Assembly (NCBI GenBank): GCA_963969595.1
Contig: OZ018413.1
Coordinates: 13,319,711-13,383,710, forward strand
Length of the DNA: 64,000 nt
Reading direction: 5' to 3'
Source of the DNA: Neckera pumila
Taxonomy: Eukaryota; Streptophyta; Bryopsida; Hypnales; Neckeraceae
The notes beneath the pieces were generated by a model that worked only from the letters and a program-made list of their open reading frames with translations, had not been told where the DNA came from and ran no database searches. This document shows, piece after piece, positions 1-11,098 of the stretch (within the stretch, counting starts at the first letter, position 1; every line of letters begins with the position of its first letter). A program made the translations under genes and the position numbers.

Positions 1-576
1 CACGAAACACCAAAAAACTCCGTCGGTAGCGTTCTGCTTGTGGTGGCGAGTCGCTTCTGTCCTACCCACCTACCGCCATACCGCGTCCCCTCCCCTCCCC
101 GGCCCTCCCCTGGCCCTGACCCTGTCGCCCCAACTCCGTGATTTCTCCGTCAGAGCTTGAGAAAGAGTCTGTAGTCTAAAGTGAGCGTGGCCATTGCTGG
201 CAGGCAGCCTATGAGACGCACCATGCGCGGAAAGATTGGAGACGAGGAAGAGAGAGCAATTGAGAGCGCGAGCCAGGTGAGGGAGGGAAGGGCCGACTAA
301 GTTATGTGGGACAACCCACGGAGCACAACAAGGGAAGGAGAGACGGAAGCGGGGAAGCCAGTCTGGTCGCCAGCACCGGCTTCCGCCTCTCTCGGACGAA
401 TGGACGAACGGAGGATGGACGAACGAATCCCCGAGGACTGTTCCACTCTGTTCGTTCGTCGGTTTCTCGTTCGGGTGGTCGATTTCTCCATGGGGCCTTC
501 GTCTCATCATTATTGGGAGTTCGCAGCATCCGGGAAGCTTGGAGCATCTCCATCCTTTCACGGTGAAAGGATTATG
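1..576. other. GC-richer stretch, no supported gene
   Basis: This stretch is clearly richer in G+C than the DNA that follows. Overlapping open frames exist on both strands, but none shows a recognisable domain and they compete with each other, as expected from low stop density in GC-rich DNA. A GGACGAA-like word recurs near 398-427. It could be the flank or leader of a gene lying to the left of the window. Confidence 0.35.
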
Positions 577-580
577 TTAA

Positions 581-803
581 CCCAAAAAGGATGGGCTAAT
601 GATTGTGGAAATCATTCCTTTGGTTATCGTGTGAATCATTAGCTTAAAAAATGTAAAAGCACTTATTGGAAGTCAAACTACTAAAGAAGACTTCCACTTT
701 TCACAACAGAATTCTCAAGATGAATAGTTTCTCTTTCTATCCTACTCTAAAGAATTTTTTGCCATCCATCAGACAAAAATTCGTCCTCTTTGGCGTTTAA
801 TGG
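581..803 (+). mobile_element. TTAA-flanked MITE, family E copy 1 (223 bp)
   Basis: The element starts CCC and ends near TTTAATGG, and is flanked by TTAA at 577-580 and 804-807. It aligns along its whole length with the reverse complement of 34368-34592 (225 bp, also TTAA-flanked), and partly with 63808-64000. It has no coding capacity. Matching length, matching flanks and independent locations make a transposed non-autonomous element the simplest reading. Confidence 0.7.
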
Positions 804-897
804 TTAAATGGCTTTTCACAAGGCTAAGCCATCCTTTGAAAATCTATTTCCAAACTAGTTTGCAACCTTGTATTGCCATATCTTTGCATGATATTTG

Positions 898-1195
898 CAT
901 TAGAGGAGTTTCGGGCCTCCTAAGAGACTGCGAGTTCCCGGACTGTGGGAACTCTGCAGGAATGCTGGAATGCTGCCAAGTAGCCAGCCTGATGTTGTCA
1001 AGCGACTGCCGCGTCATTTTGAAAAAAAAAAAAAAAAAAATTGGTTTAAATGATATTTTGGTATATATATATATATATATATAATTTTTTTTGAAAAAAA
1101 AAATCTGACACGCTCGTATCATCGTTCCCTAAATCTCAGCAGATTGGGGAACAGGCTTAAAACATGCTTCTAAGGCCCCCGAAACTCCTCTAATG
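898..1195. mobile_element. Short inverted-repeat element, family H copy 1
   Basis: The ends CATTAGAGGAGTTTCGGG and CCCGAAACTCCTCTAATG are near-perfect inverted repeats. The interior has poly-A and a (TA)n tract (about 1063-1083) but no gene. Related copies lie at 45826-46087 and about 53940-54191. A possible imperfect 9-bp target duplication (GATATTTGC / GATACTTAC) would suggest a Mutator-like origin, but the offset is not clean. Confidence 0.7.
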
Positions 1196-2382
1196 GATAC
1201 TTACAATTGTTTGACGCTTTCAATAGTAGAAGGTATTATTTTTTGCAAGAAATTATGGAAGAACATTGTCAGACAAAGGGAGTGAAGAGTTGCAAGGGCC
1301 CAACAAGATGGGCTTTTTATTGTTTATTTGGCTATGGCTGGGTTATTTTTTAGAGTTGGCATGTTTGTGGTGGGGGAGATTTTGAAGGGCTTTGCATTGA
1401 AGGGCTTCTTCTATAAAACGGTGAAGATGCTCTTAGGACGTATCATGGGTGATAGACTTGAAGTTGGAGGGCGGAACTTGATGCCTCCACCTTCAAGGGT
1501 GGTCATCACAATATGCCCAAGGGCTTGTGTTTCCAATGACATTAACCCTTTAGAGCTCCTACATCCATATTGTGGATTGTGAATACATTTATGTTGACCA
1601 ACCTCTTGTCCAAATCACTCTTCATTCATCCAAAGTAACATTGGAATCTTTATAGGACAACATTGAAATCTTTTTTTATGGTCCGTTTGATAGAAATGGG
1701 TTCAATAATATCTATGTACTAAGTTAGAAGCAAACACATACAAACGGTCCAAAAAAGATTCAAGCTTTAAAGGGTTAAGCACCAGTTGGAGCTCTTTCCA
1801 TTTGAAAGGCTTTAGAAAGTTTTCATCCTAATGTCACAAAGATAGAACGGCATGTACCCAAATGTTATAGGATAAGACTTGCAACTTGCTTGCGCACCTG
1901 CTTGAACAACAAGAGTCTATACTCTCACACATTCAACACAATAATTGCACTAAAAAACTCTAGCTTGTACTAAATGTTTTGGCATTCCACCCACTATTTG
2001 GGAACGGAACTAGCAGCTAGTTCAAAATTAGTCTATGGAATTGGGAAAAAACTTGGTTGCAATTTGAAAACATTGGCAAAATATCGTGAAAAAATCTATA
2101 GAATTTCTACTCTGAGTGAAAAATAGTGAAAATCACCAGACTTGATACTTAAAAATACAGTTCAAATTTGAAAATTGGAGGAAACTAGCTAGTAAAACCA
2201 AAAAAAAAATTTTGAACGCTAAATTTACACCTATAAAGCACATAAAATAGAAATACCTATAACCAACAAGTATATTCTTTAGTTAGCCGTTAAAAACAGA
2301 GTATATAGCCATGTGGTCAAATTCTTATATTTTCCACTTTGTATGGTCCAATTCATAGCTAAATTTGCATGAAATTTTTAAT
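1196..2382. other. Intergenic DNA with a small hairpin element
   Basis: No convincing gene is seen. Positions 1663-1763 form a foldback: TTGAAATCTTTTTTTATGG at the left is answered by CCAAAAAAGATTCAA at the right, with GGTCCGTTTG / CAAACGGTCC inside. This is a MITE-sized hairpin of about 101 bp. The rest is AT-rich and featureless to the eye. Confidence 0.45.
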
Positions 2383-2386
2383 TTAA

Positions 2387-2964
2387 CCCCTAAAGTCCCA
2401 TTGTCCCTACGGGGGACAAAATGGATTTTGGGCAGGTTCCTATGAGCTCAATTTTTAATGAAACTTTCTGAAACTTTCCCATAAGATAGAAAAATTTATT
2501 AGCTTTTGGGGAATGTAATTTTTATTTCAATCGGTGCCCGGGAGCAAAAGTTATGCCCAAATAAGCTCAAAACAGGGGAGAAGGGGCAGCAAAAAAATTT
2601 TGCAAAAAATTTAATTTAATTTTTAAATTTTTTTTTCCTTATAGATTATATTTTTGCCTATTTGGGAAGCTTTGATTCATTTCATTTGGACTTTTTATGA
2701 GAAAGTTATGGACAATCTTGTTTTTCGGGCAATGAGAGCATCTTCTTGGAAAAAACTTTTTCTTTCACTTTGAATGCTGATATCTTTCAATCCATACGGT
2801 CAAACATCACAAAAATTTTACTACATGATCTGTATAAAGTATAGTATAAGATCCTACGGTTATTTTCTAAAAAAAAATATTTTTTCTCATCTTTTAGATG
2901 AACGCAACAAAAGTAGCAGTTTTGAGTGATTTTTGACAGAAAAATGGCCTTGGGACTTTAGGGG
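2387..2964 (+). mobile_element. TTAA-flanked MITE, family A copy 1 (578 bp)
   Basis: Flanked by TTAA at 2383-2386 and 2965-2968. The left end reads CCCCTAAAGTCCCATTG and the right end, reversed, CCCCTAAAGTCCCAAGG. The subterminal word TTTTGGGCAGG is also seen in other families and in the giant element. The interior is AT-rich with no gene. Family members are at 17615-18196 (inverted), 32797-33699 (inverted), 55916-56260 and 58098-59007. Confidence 0.85.
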
Positions 2965-2968
2965 TTAA

Positions 2969-3936
2969 TTTTACAAAAATGAAGTCACATGTCTTCTATA
3001 ACCTACAAGATCTGTCTTCTATACTTTTCATTGTGAAAACTTACGATAACTTCAAATGTTCACAAAAGAATCATATCAATATGAAAAAAGTGAAAAATTC
3101 TTCGTACGTGTATGTTATAGTGTGTAACATCATGGTACAAACTAAATTTCCCTATCATCCTATATTTAGAAAATCAGTAGAATGCATTCAGAGACTCAAA
3201 ATTCAAATGGCAATAAAATATTCAATTTTAGGAATTTTCCAAACTTTCAAATTGGAATAGAAATTAAACTTAGTAAGATTAATTCATTAATTAGGCTCAA
3301 ACTCAAAAAAGATCATTTTTATGGCTAAAATTCAAATCAAGAGCATAGGAGGTTGAAATTGCCAAATACACTAAAAAGGTACCTTTTGTGATCTGTGGAT
3401 TTAGCATCTTCTTTTCTAAAAAAATTTGTAGTCTGTCATTGTTCCACATACACATGCAAGGGAGTCTCCCAAAAAGATTTGGATGAAAGACATTTATTTT
3501 TCAGTGTAAATAAGTTGCATCAGATCATCCATCAATCACTTTCTAGCTCCTTCAGTCCTTCCACAGTTAAAGGTTTGAAGAGACTATTATATACAGGATA
3601 TCATAGTTGATCCTTGAATATGAATTATGTATTGAAATATATACCATTGGATTAATAATTCACCATTGCCTATAGTATGGAATTTCATATGATGAATTAT
3701 GCTATATGCTAAATAGATGAATAAGTAGGTACTTAGAGTTGATGTGTCCCTTGTCCACCAGTATCTAAGGTGTTAGATTTAGAAAGCACTCAAACTCTAA
3801 AAGCATGTTATAACATGGAGGTATATTTTGCTTTCTCGTTGCAACAATGTACAAGAGATGGATGCTTATAATTAGTGACTACTAAAAAATTCATAACTAA
3901 TTCCATAGAGCTCTAAAACATATGAAACAATTTGAA
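2969..3936. other. AT-rich intergenic DNA, nothing recognised
   Basis: Short open frames occur but none has a recognisable motif or support from splicing or codon pattern. Confidence 0.4.
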
Positions 3937-3940
3937 TTAA

Positions 3941-4335
3941 GGTAAATGCACCCATAGTCGATCATGACCCATAACCAACCTATAGGGGGGCACTATTTCC
4001 AACCACGGCTGAAAAGCTTGGAATGTTTTTTTCAAGGTTGGAATTAATAAGATTATGACACGTCCCAAAGTAGTAAAAAAGAAAAATAGGAAATAGTGAG
4101 CGGAAAAGTAGTTTTTTAGATGATCAAAATTGGATGACTCTAGACATTGGCTACTAATCCAGACAACTTTTTGACTCCCAAAATTCATAGTAACTTCAAT
4201 TTTGAGAATAAAATTATAAAAATTTGGGAATCTCCATATTTCTTATCTTTCTACATGGAAAAAATTTCCTACTCCTTAAATTGCTCATCATTTATTGCAA
4301 AATCCCTTAAGTGATCAAGTATGGGTACATTCACC
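3941..4335. mobile_element. TTAA-flanked MITE, family F copy 1
   Basis: The left end GGTAAATGCACCCATAG and the right end, reversed, GGTGAATGTACCCATAC are inverted repeats, each preceded by TTAA (3937-3940 and 4336-4339). It is homologous to 33704-34125 and 34713-35091. There is no coding capacity. Confidence 0.75.
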
Positions 4336-4339
4336 TTAA

Positions 4340-5344
4340 TAGATGCCAATTCCATTTGTCATTCAAGGAACATTTACTGAAAAATACATTTCAAAAAGTT
4401 TAGCATCCCCAAATTTATTATCAGCTCTTAAATGGACCTCCTACCTTAGGACCTCTTAATGCCACAAAGTTTAAGTTATCTAAGGAGATGCCTTTAGCAG
4501 ACGACAATAGTCAGTTGGCACTGAAAATTTAAAATGGGAACAATAGCATCAATTGTTTAGTATAAAGCAGTACAACAAGTTTTTCTTGTTTTTCTGAGAT
4601 AATGGTGCCATTTCAGTTCCAGGAAAAGTAAATCTCAGAGCGGAAAGCCCCATGACCTTAATGTAACCGACCCATTTCCAATCACTTAAGCAATTGCCCA
4701 TATGTGGAAACGAGTTTGTTCAGATGGGAATTTTTCTCATATGCGGAAATAGAGTTTGGAAGGATTGCATATTTTTCCAATTTTTTTTTACACAAAACGT
4801 AATTACTATGAATTTTTTAGTGGAAGATTCTCTTTGATCTATTTTTGATTCATAGGTTGCTATATTACCAATCATAGACTAATGTAAGTGATAATTGTGG
4901 CTTTTAATGTACAAGTTGTGATCATTCTATGTTTCAATGTATACCTCCCGGATATTATGTCTTGCTTTGCGTGAGCTATTGGAAATGCAACAAGGCTATG
5001 GTTGGAAATACAAGAACCTATGCCACCCAAATGGGGGGTGATCAGAAACAGGTTGGCTACCTTAAATCGCATAGTTAAGTAATTCAGCCTGATTCAGCAT
5101 GGTTTTCACTATTATATTGAAAAAAAATGTGGAGTCCCATTGGTAGTCAAAAGGGGATTCCAGATTCTCTTAAAATGCATTTTTTGGACACCGTGTGAAT
5201 AAACTACAAATTTTCAAAGTGCTGAGAACAGGTTTGTCCAAAAGCAATCATAGAGTCATATGAATAGTGGAAGTACATTTTAGGCAAGAATATCCATTGT
5301 GCGATTTTAGGTGTAGAATCACCTTACAACGAGTTTTACAAGCT
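4340..5344. other. AT-rich intergenic DNA, nothing recognised
   Basis: No gene, RNA or inverted-repeat element could be supported here. Confidence 0.4.
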
Positions 5345-5600
5345 TAAAGTAGACAAGCCTATTAGCACCCATATTAGCAATCTAAATATCCTTGGCCCCC
5401 TCGAAGAAGGATACATATTTTTCGGAGGTGTGCGCTTGCTTCACAAACCAAATCTAAGTGGAATTATAATTTCCTAATTAAATTGTTACTTCTAATGAAT
5501 TTTTGAAGTGGTTTGCCTTAGAATTACATAGTCGTTTGTAGAATGGAGTCATGAACATCTTACAAACAACCCATAAAAGCATCCTCAGTCCGCACTTATT
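5345..5600. repeat. Dispersed repeat J, copy 1
   Basis: Shares an ordered series of words with 52440-52680, including TAGACAAGCCTATTA near the start, AAGTGGAATTATAATTT in the middle and CAACCCATAA near the end. No terminal inverted repeat was found, so the class is unknown. Confidence 0.55.
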
Positions 5601-7164
5601 GAAGGCACGGCAACAACAAGTTCTGTATAGGTCCAAAAAAATTTGTCCCAATGCTAACAACACCTCCTACATTAACTTCACGGGCACGACATTTTTTGAT
5701 TTTTTCTAGTGCCCTCTAAGTGAACTAGTAAAACTTTTGACAATGTAAACATATCATCCCAAGCCAATGAAGGAGTAGAAAGAGCAATGAATAGAAAGCG
5801 TCAGGTGGTTGAAGGATCTAAGTATCATCACATGGTTGAGGCACCTGCACTGGGAAGTGAAACAACAAACAAGGAGACGTGAACTAACATTGCACGTACC
5901 ATTGCAGTGTCCAATTATTGATAAAGGATTGAGAATGCTCTAATTGTTTATAGAGTGAAGTCACGGACATCCTATAAACAATCCACTAAGTTTCTACAAT
6001 TATTTAACAAGCATGAATAGTACCTTATATGGACAACAGAAGAACCATTTGAAGAAGGTGAAAAAACTAATTTCTAAACTCTTTTGATTTCACACAAACT
6101 TTTCCTTACTATTCTCAACTCCATCTTGGATAAGTTGGGAGGATTCTTGGCCTTCAAATAGTAAGGGGCTATACCAAGTTCAATTCCTGCCAAAGATGCT
6201 ATATTATTTAGTACTTTTAATTTGGAATTTTTTTTAACATTACATGAATCTAGCAATTTAGCTCGTGCCAATTTCAATTTGAAGAAAATTGGCCAGTACT
6301 AGAAATAAACCAATACATTTTGTGATTGAGAGGATGCAACTAATGGTAATTGCCCATTGAAAAAAGAACACGGTCCATTTTCATGAAAGGAAGAAATGAA
6401 CTGGAGGAGCACTAAAATTTCCTAAACATTGGTCAACAAGGCTTTTTTAAGGGGTTGAAATAGTGCCAAGTTGCACCAAAAAAAATTGACTAAAACATGA
6501 CAACAAACCGTGAAGTTTTATTTTTTGCTATAAACCATTAAAAGAAAACTATCGATGAAATCACCAGATTGTAGATGAAAATAGAATTATAGATATGTGA
6601 TATATGTTAATGTGGTATCTATTTTGAATCCAATATGTGGATGAATGTTGAAATTTGGAGCACCACTATCATAACATTTTACATCAGCACCTTGGCACTT
6701 CATAAAAAATGGAAAAAACAAACCACAAACTGTTGATCAGTCTTCCCAAAGCAAAAAGAATTTTAAAATTACTTCAAATTCCATGATACTGATCAATGCA
6801 ATTATTGACATTTATTCATTCTCTGAATCAATCCCATCCAAATTCCAAACTCATCCAATTCTGCAATGCAATTTATGGACTCAGTTTCTGCAATGCAATG
6901 TCAAGTCTCAGGACGGTACAGTTCTCCAATGATATTCACACGCACGGACTCAACGTACACCTGCAGGAAAAAAATCTTCAATGTACAGTACAAATAACTA
7001 CCACAATAATTTAATTCCTACTTGCAGTTGGATTCTCAACTCTCTGAGTCTCTGATCCCCTTGAGAAAGTGATAAAATATGCTTCACGGAATCAATTTTG
7101 TGTAAGTAACTTAAGACATCTATTAATTACAGACTTCTATTTCATGCATTTGTTGGCGTGCTTC
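5601..7164. other. AT-rich intergenic DNA, nothing recognised
   Basis: A partial echo of repeat J (tail words near 5955-5990) is the only structure noticed. There is no supported gene. Confidence 0.35.
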
Positions 7165-7423
7165 TACACAAAATAGTGAAATTAGGTTGCTCCATACTAA
7201 TTTCTCGACATTCAACAATCAACACTATATAAACATCTATAATATTGCAAAATAATGCAGTATTGAAGGAGCTATGTGTGTTGTATGGGTTGGTGCATTG
7301 TTCATGGCTCGGATTTAGAGAATTGCATGTGCCTCCATGTGGACAAACAATAGCTCATGAGCTAACTTCTGTCAGTGAAGGCAACCTAATTGTTGAGGCA
7401 ACCCAATTTCACTATTTTGTGTA
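7165..7423. mobile_element. Short inverted-repeat element, family G copy 1 (259 bp)
   Basis: The left end TACACAAAATAGTGAAATTA is answered at the right by AATTTCACTATTTTGTGTA, with GGTTGC / GGCAACC just inside. A second copy lies at 34674-35315, where it is split by a family F element. No coding capacity. It lies just downstream of the membrane-protein gene on the other strand. Confidence 0.75.
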
Positions 7424-7462
7424 CATTAGATACTAGTTGAGCGTAGTAAGCTTACAATATAT

Positions 7463-7709
7463 TCAATTTGCACCACCTATCCTCTTCCATTTCGAAATCC
7501 CACTTGGGTGTCGTCCTTCATTATGATATCTTTGAGCACCTTGAAGTTTCTTCCTTTTCCATTTCTGTAGTAAACCTGAAACAGAAGAGCCAAAGGAAAT
7601 TGAACTCTAGTTGACAACTGAACCATCCTGAGACCTACTGCAGTACCTGGGAGAGAAAATTAAAAAAAAATAAAAAATAAAAATAAAAATAAATAAATAA
7701 AATAAATAA

Positions 7710-7762
<53 letters not shown>

Positions 7763-9065
7763 CCGGTACACTAAAAATGATATTTAGTGTAGTATGACAT
7801 TTAGTGTTTTACCCTCCTACCAGCCACAACACTAAATCTGAATTGTAGCGGATTTAGTGTTGTATTGGACTTCAATGCGCCGCCTTCGCTTCCTTTGCAA
7901 GTTCATTTTTTTAATGTGTTCTAACACTAAATGTCAACCTTTTCAGATTTCAGATTTACCATAGAGCATATTTAGTGTTAGAAATTAGATTTAGTGTTAC
8001 TTACTTATGATATTTAGTGTCAAGGTTCGTAATTAGTGTTGCCAACACTAAATATCATTTTTAGTGTAGTGTAATGAGTCATCTGCATAATTTGTTCGGT
8101 CTAAAGTTAACTCACCATGCTGATTCGATTGTGTATTGCTTTGCTTGACCTGGGCCAAGCGTTGAGAAACTTCTACAGACCGCTTATACCGAGCAGCGCT
8201 CAACATCTTCGTGCGTTTGATTTCCACCTCGGTTTCCGCTTGGAGTTCCTTCACCTTCAGTTTCTCAGAAAGTCACAAAATTAATGCCTTTGCAATGATA
8301 CAGATTGGTATTTAACTCAAACCGATTCTAACTCTGGTAAGCTTAAGTAACAGCACCAAAAATCGACCAAATAAGCAATTTATGCATGTTTTCTGTTATT
8401 ATACTCTCTTAGTTTTCGTTGGACCTTCTCGGAAGTAAAAAGAGGATTTCAATTCTCTTTGCATGCATTTTCTGGACATGGTATGATCAGTAAACTATGG
8501 ATTCTCAAAGTCCTATGGATTTTCATAATTCATTCAATTACTGAGAGACAGTCTCACCATATTCATACTATTGCACTAAGTTAATTGAATTAACTAACTT
8601 GAGTTATAATTATTTGCAAGTCCTACAAATGAGTTTGCGAAAGTCACCTCTTTAATCAGATGAAAGGGCATCAAAGCACGACGCAGTTTGTAGGAGGCAT
8701 TCATACGCTCCAAATCTTCCTTGGAGTGTATCTGTTCTATGTAACGTCCACCTGCAGTGAGTTGTCACCCACATTCATTTTTCAAACCTAAAAATTTCCA
8801 ACAGTGCTAGCTAGCTAGCTTATGAATGCTGCAAGCAAAACAGTGTTTCATCAGAGTCACAAGTGAGAGAGCGTGGGATCGACTCACTAGTAGAGACCAC
8901 CTTAACCCGATCTGGAAGAGAAGCAGCTCTGAGATCCAAGGGCGCCAGAATCAAATACATCACGCAGAGCGACACCACCAAGTTGCCGGCGCACACCACC
9001 CAGGTCGCTCTCCTGTAAGAAACTCGGAAAATCCTTCCCTGGCAGAGGTTTTTCACAATTGCCAT
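7463..9065 (-). CDS. Small membrane-anchored plant protein, unknown function (4 exons)
   Basis: Exons on the minus strand: 9065-8888, 8751-8648, 8254-8116 and probably 7575-7463. This gives 534 nt, 177 aa, in frame throughout with GT donors and AG acceptors. The start is ATG at 9065. The N-terminus is basic (MAIVKNLCQGRIFRVSYRR), followed by one hydrophobic segment at about residues 22-44, which looks like a signal anchor. The rest is charged and helical in character, with ERMNASYKLRRALMPFHLIKE and a Lys/Glu-rich section. I cannot name the family. The basic-N-terminus, single-membrane-span and coiled-tail layout resembles small plant proteins of unknown function. The last exon is uncertain: an acceptor after a strong pyrimidine tract at 7576 gives the model used. 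An alternative acceptor near 7650 gives a different C-terminus ending at a TAG near 7482. The third intron carries a CACTA-like MITE and an AT-rich microsatellite. Confidence 0.65.
7657..7761. repeat. AT-rich microsatellite (AAAT/TAA repeats)
   Basis: A run of A-rich units (AAAT, AAATAAAT) passes into about 16 TAA/AAT triplets. It lies in the third intron of the membrane-protein gene and directly abuts the CACTA-like element. Confidence 0.9.
7769..8066. mobile_element. CACTA-like MITE with subterminal TTTAGTGT repeats
   Basis: The ends are CACTAAAAATGATATTTAGT and ACTAAATATCATTTTTAGTG, matching the CACTA/En-Spm terminus rule. About ten copies of TTTAGTGT or its complement lie between them, as expected for subterminal transposase-binding repeats of this superfamily. 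A clean 3-bp target duplication was not seen. The element sits in an intron of the gene at 7463-9065. Confidence 0.7.
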
Positions 9066-11094
9066 AATAGTTTCTTAACTAATTGACCCTCGATCGATAA
9101 ATTCTTCTCCAATACATTCAGCTATGCCCTTTGCATGCACGCCCCTGCAACAACTACAACGAATTCTCGATCACGTACAACCTCAGAAATCTTCCATCCC
9201 TTTTGGACTTCCGACACGAATTTGAGCCCCATGTGCACTGACAACGAGGTCTCTAGCAATTGGAACAATCCAAGAAGTCCTACAGGTCCACATGAACATG
9301 TCCTGACCATTAGAGAAATTGAATTCTTCCTCAGATATGCTATCCGAGCTCAGGATGTCGAATTTTCAGGAAACAAAAGGATCCCTGATTCTAGCTAGCT
9401 TACGTTCGCAGCATCATATGAGATTTGCACTGCAAAACGATTTATATGTAACTCGCACAGCATGAATGTCTAGCTGCCTCCGAATGCAATGAAATTAGCA
9501 ACCGAATGATTGATCTAACCAGAGCAAACGGAGTTGAATGTTTACACTCAGAGGTCTACACACACATGAAGCGTAGCTCGAATCATTGCGGAGTACGTAC
9601 AGAGAGTCAGAAAACATGAAAAGAAAAGCGTGGTCTGGTAGCAATGACATCAAATCATGCGACTTCTGACCGAGTTCTATTCTGTCTGGTGTAATGTCGT
9701 CTGTTGGCCATGATTTGTGGGACCTCCGACTACTGTAGTACCGGTGCTCAAAGGGTGGACTATAAAATTCTATTAGTCTTGGGTGACGTCTCACCAGACC
9801 AGATGGGTACGTGAAATTCCTCCCTAACTTGGGCCTTTTGTGACATCTCACCAGATCATGGAATTTCCCCTCACCATATTGGCTTGACTGAAGGATTTTA
9901 CTCAGCTCACTAACAAAGTATCCATTTGAATCATGAGAGAATAAAGTGAGCTTTGCTAGAATGGTCCGGCAATGTTGTGACAAGTCATGGTGTCTGATAA
10001 CTTCCGTTCCTAAATCCTAGAACCCTGAATTTAAAAACCACTTCTTCAGATTCAACCTCGAAATCCATGCAGGCACAGTCGATACACTGATAATTAGCAA
10101 TAAATTGGAATTAGAAATATGCAAGACAGTTCAATGTTGATTCCTGAGACAGGCCCAAGGCCAGCCCTGGAGAATTTCTACAAAGTCCGTAGTACAATCC
10201 TGCACAACCACATTAGCGTAGTTCTTCATATATCAAGGTTTACAATGAACGTTACAATGGGGTGAGTGTTACTTTGGAACAAATGTTTTATGTCGCTTAA
10301 TTTCGTCAAATTGGTCATTAAAGGAAGGGTGCCTTTTCAAAATTCTAGTGTTACTTTGGATGAATGAAAAGAGATTCACGGGAAACATTGTTTGGAATCA
10401 CTTTGTTCATCATCCATAATATGGTCTTTGGAGCGGTTAGGGATTAATATAAGTACATTCGGCAAAATTCTCCAAACACAAATTGATATATGATGTACAT
10501 AATCTAGATAATTATTGCTTATGTGAATAGGTGCACATCAAAGAAATAAACAATGGGCAATGTAGCTATTGCACAACTCTTTAAAATGCAAACACAACCC
10601 AACAACACCTACTTTACCATGAAAGGACGAGGCCTACCACTAAAGTACTTTGTCAGAAATGATCCCGAGTATTGTACCAATCAATGCATTCTTCATTTCT
10701 ACAGTGATCTTGAAAGTCATTCATCAACCACTTTTGGGCCTCAATGTCCTTCCAAGGTTAACAAACTTGAGCCTGATTAACCTGGTTGGGGTCCAAACCA
10801 TTGCTGCAACGCTGTTGAGAATCGGATATCACTGGCGGGGGTCAGGAAAACTAAGGTCCAGATACTACTGGTGCTCCTGTATTGTGCAAAGCCGGATATC
10901 AGAATTCTCAACGGTACTAGACAATGACCCTCCTCACCCCCTCCAACAATGTAAGAAACTAGGAATCTTACGAACTTACAGTTAGATTGCGGAGAAACCA
11001 TAAGTAAAGCATAGCAAAGGAAACTAAAGAATAATACAATTCAGAAATTTTTTCTACAGTCTTTTGGCATTGTACTACACTTTACATAACATTG
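9066..11094. other. Upstream flank of membrane-protein gene and intergenic DNA
   Basis: The first part is the probable leader and promoter of the minus-strand gene ending at 9065. A 162-codon minus-strand frame at 9495-9983 has no recognisable domain and contains a short internal echo (CTCACCAGAYC) that looks like non-coding duplication. Positions about 10300-10380 resemble 22490-22570 (GGTCATTAA then TTGGATGAATGA), a diffuse dispersed repeat. No gene is supported. Confidence 0.4.
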
Positions 11095-11098
11095 TTAA

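Noticed and set aside
70..561. 163-codon minus-strand frame and overlapping plus-strand frames
   Set aside because: The GC-rich segment has competing frames on both strands, and none has a domain.
9495..9983. 162-codon minus-strand frame
   Set aside because: No recognisable domain and an internal non-coding-like echo; it lies in the upstream flank of the membrane-protein gene.
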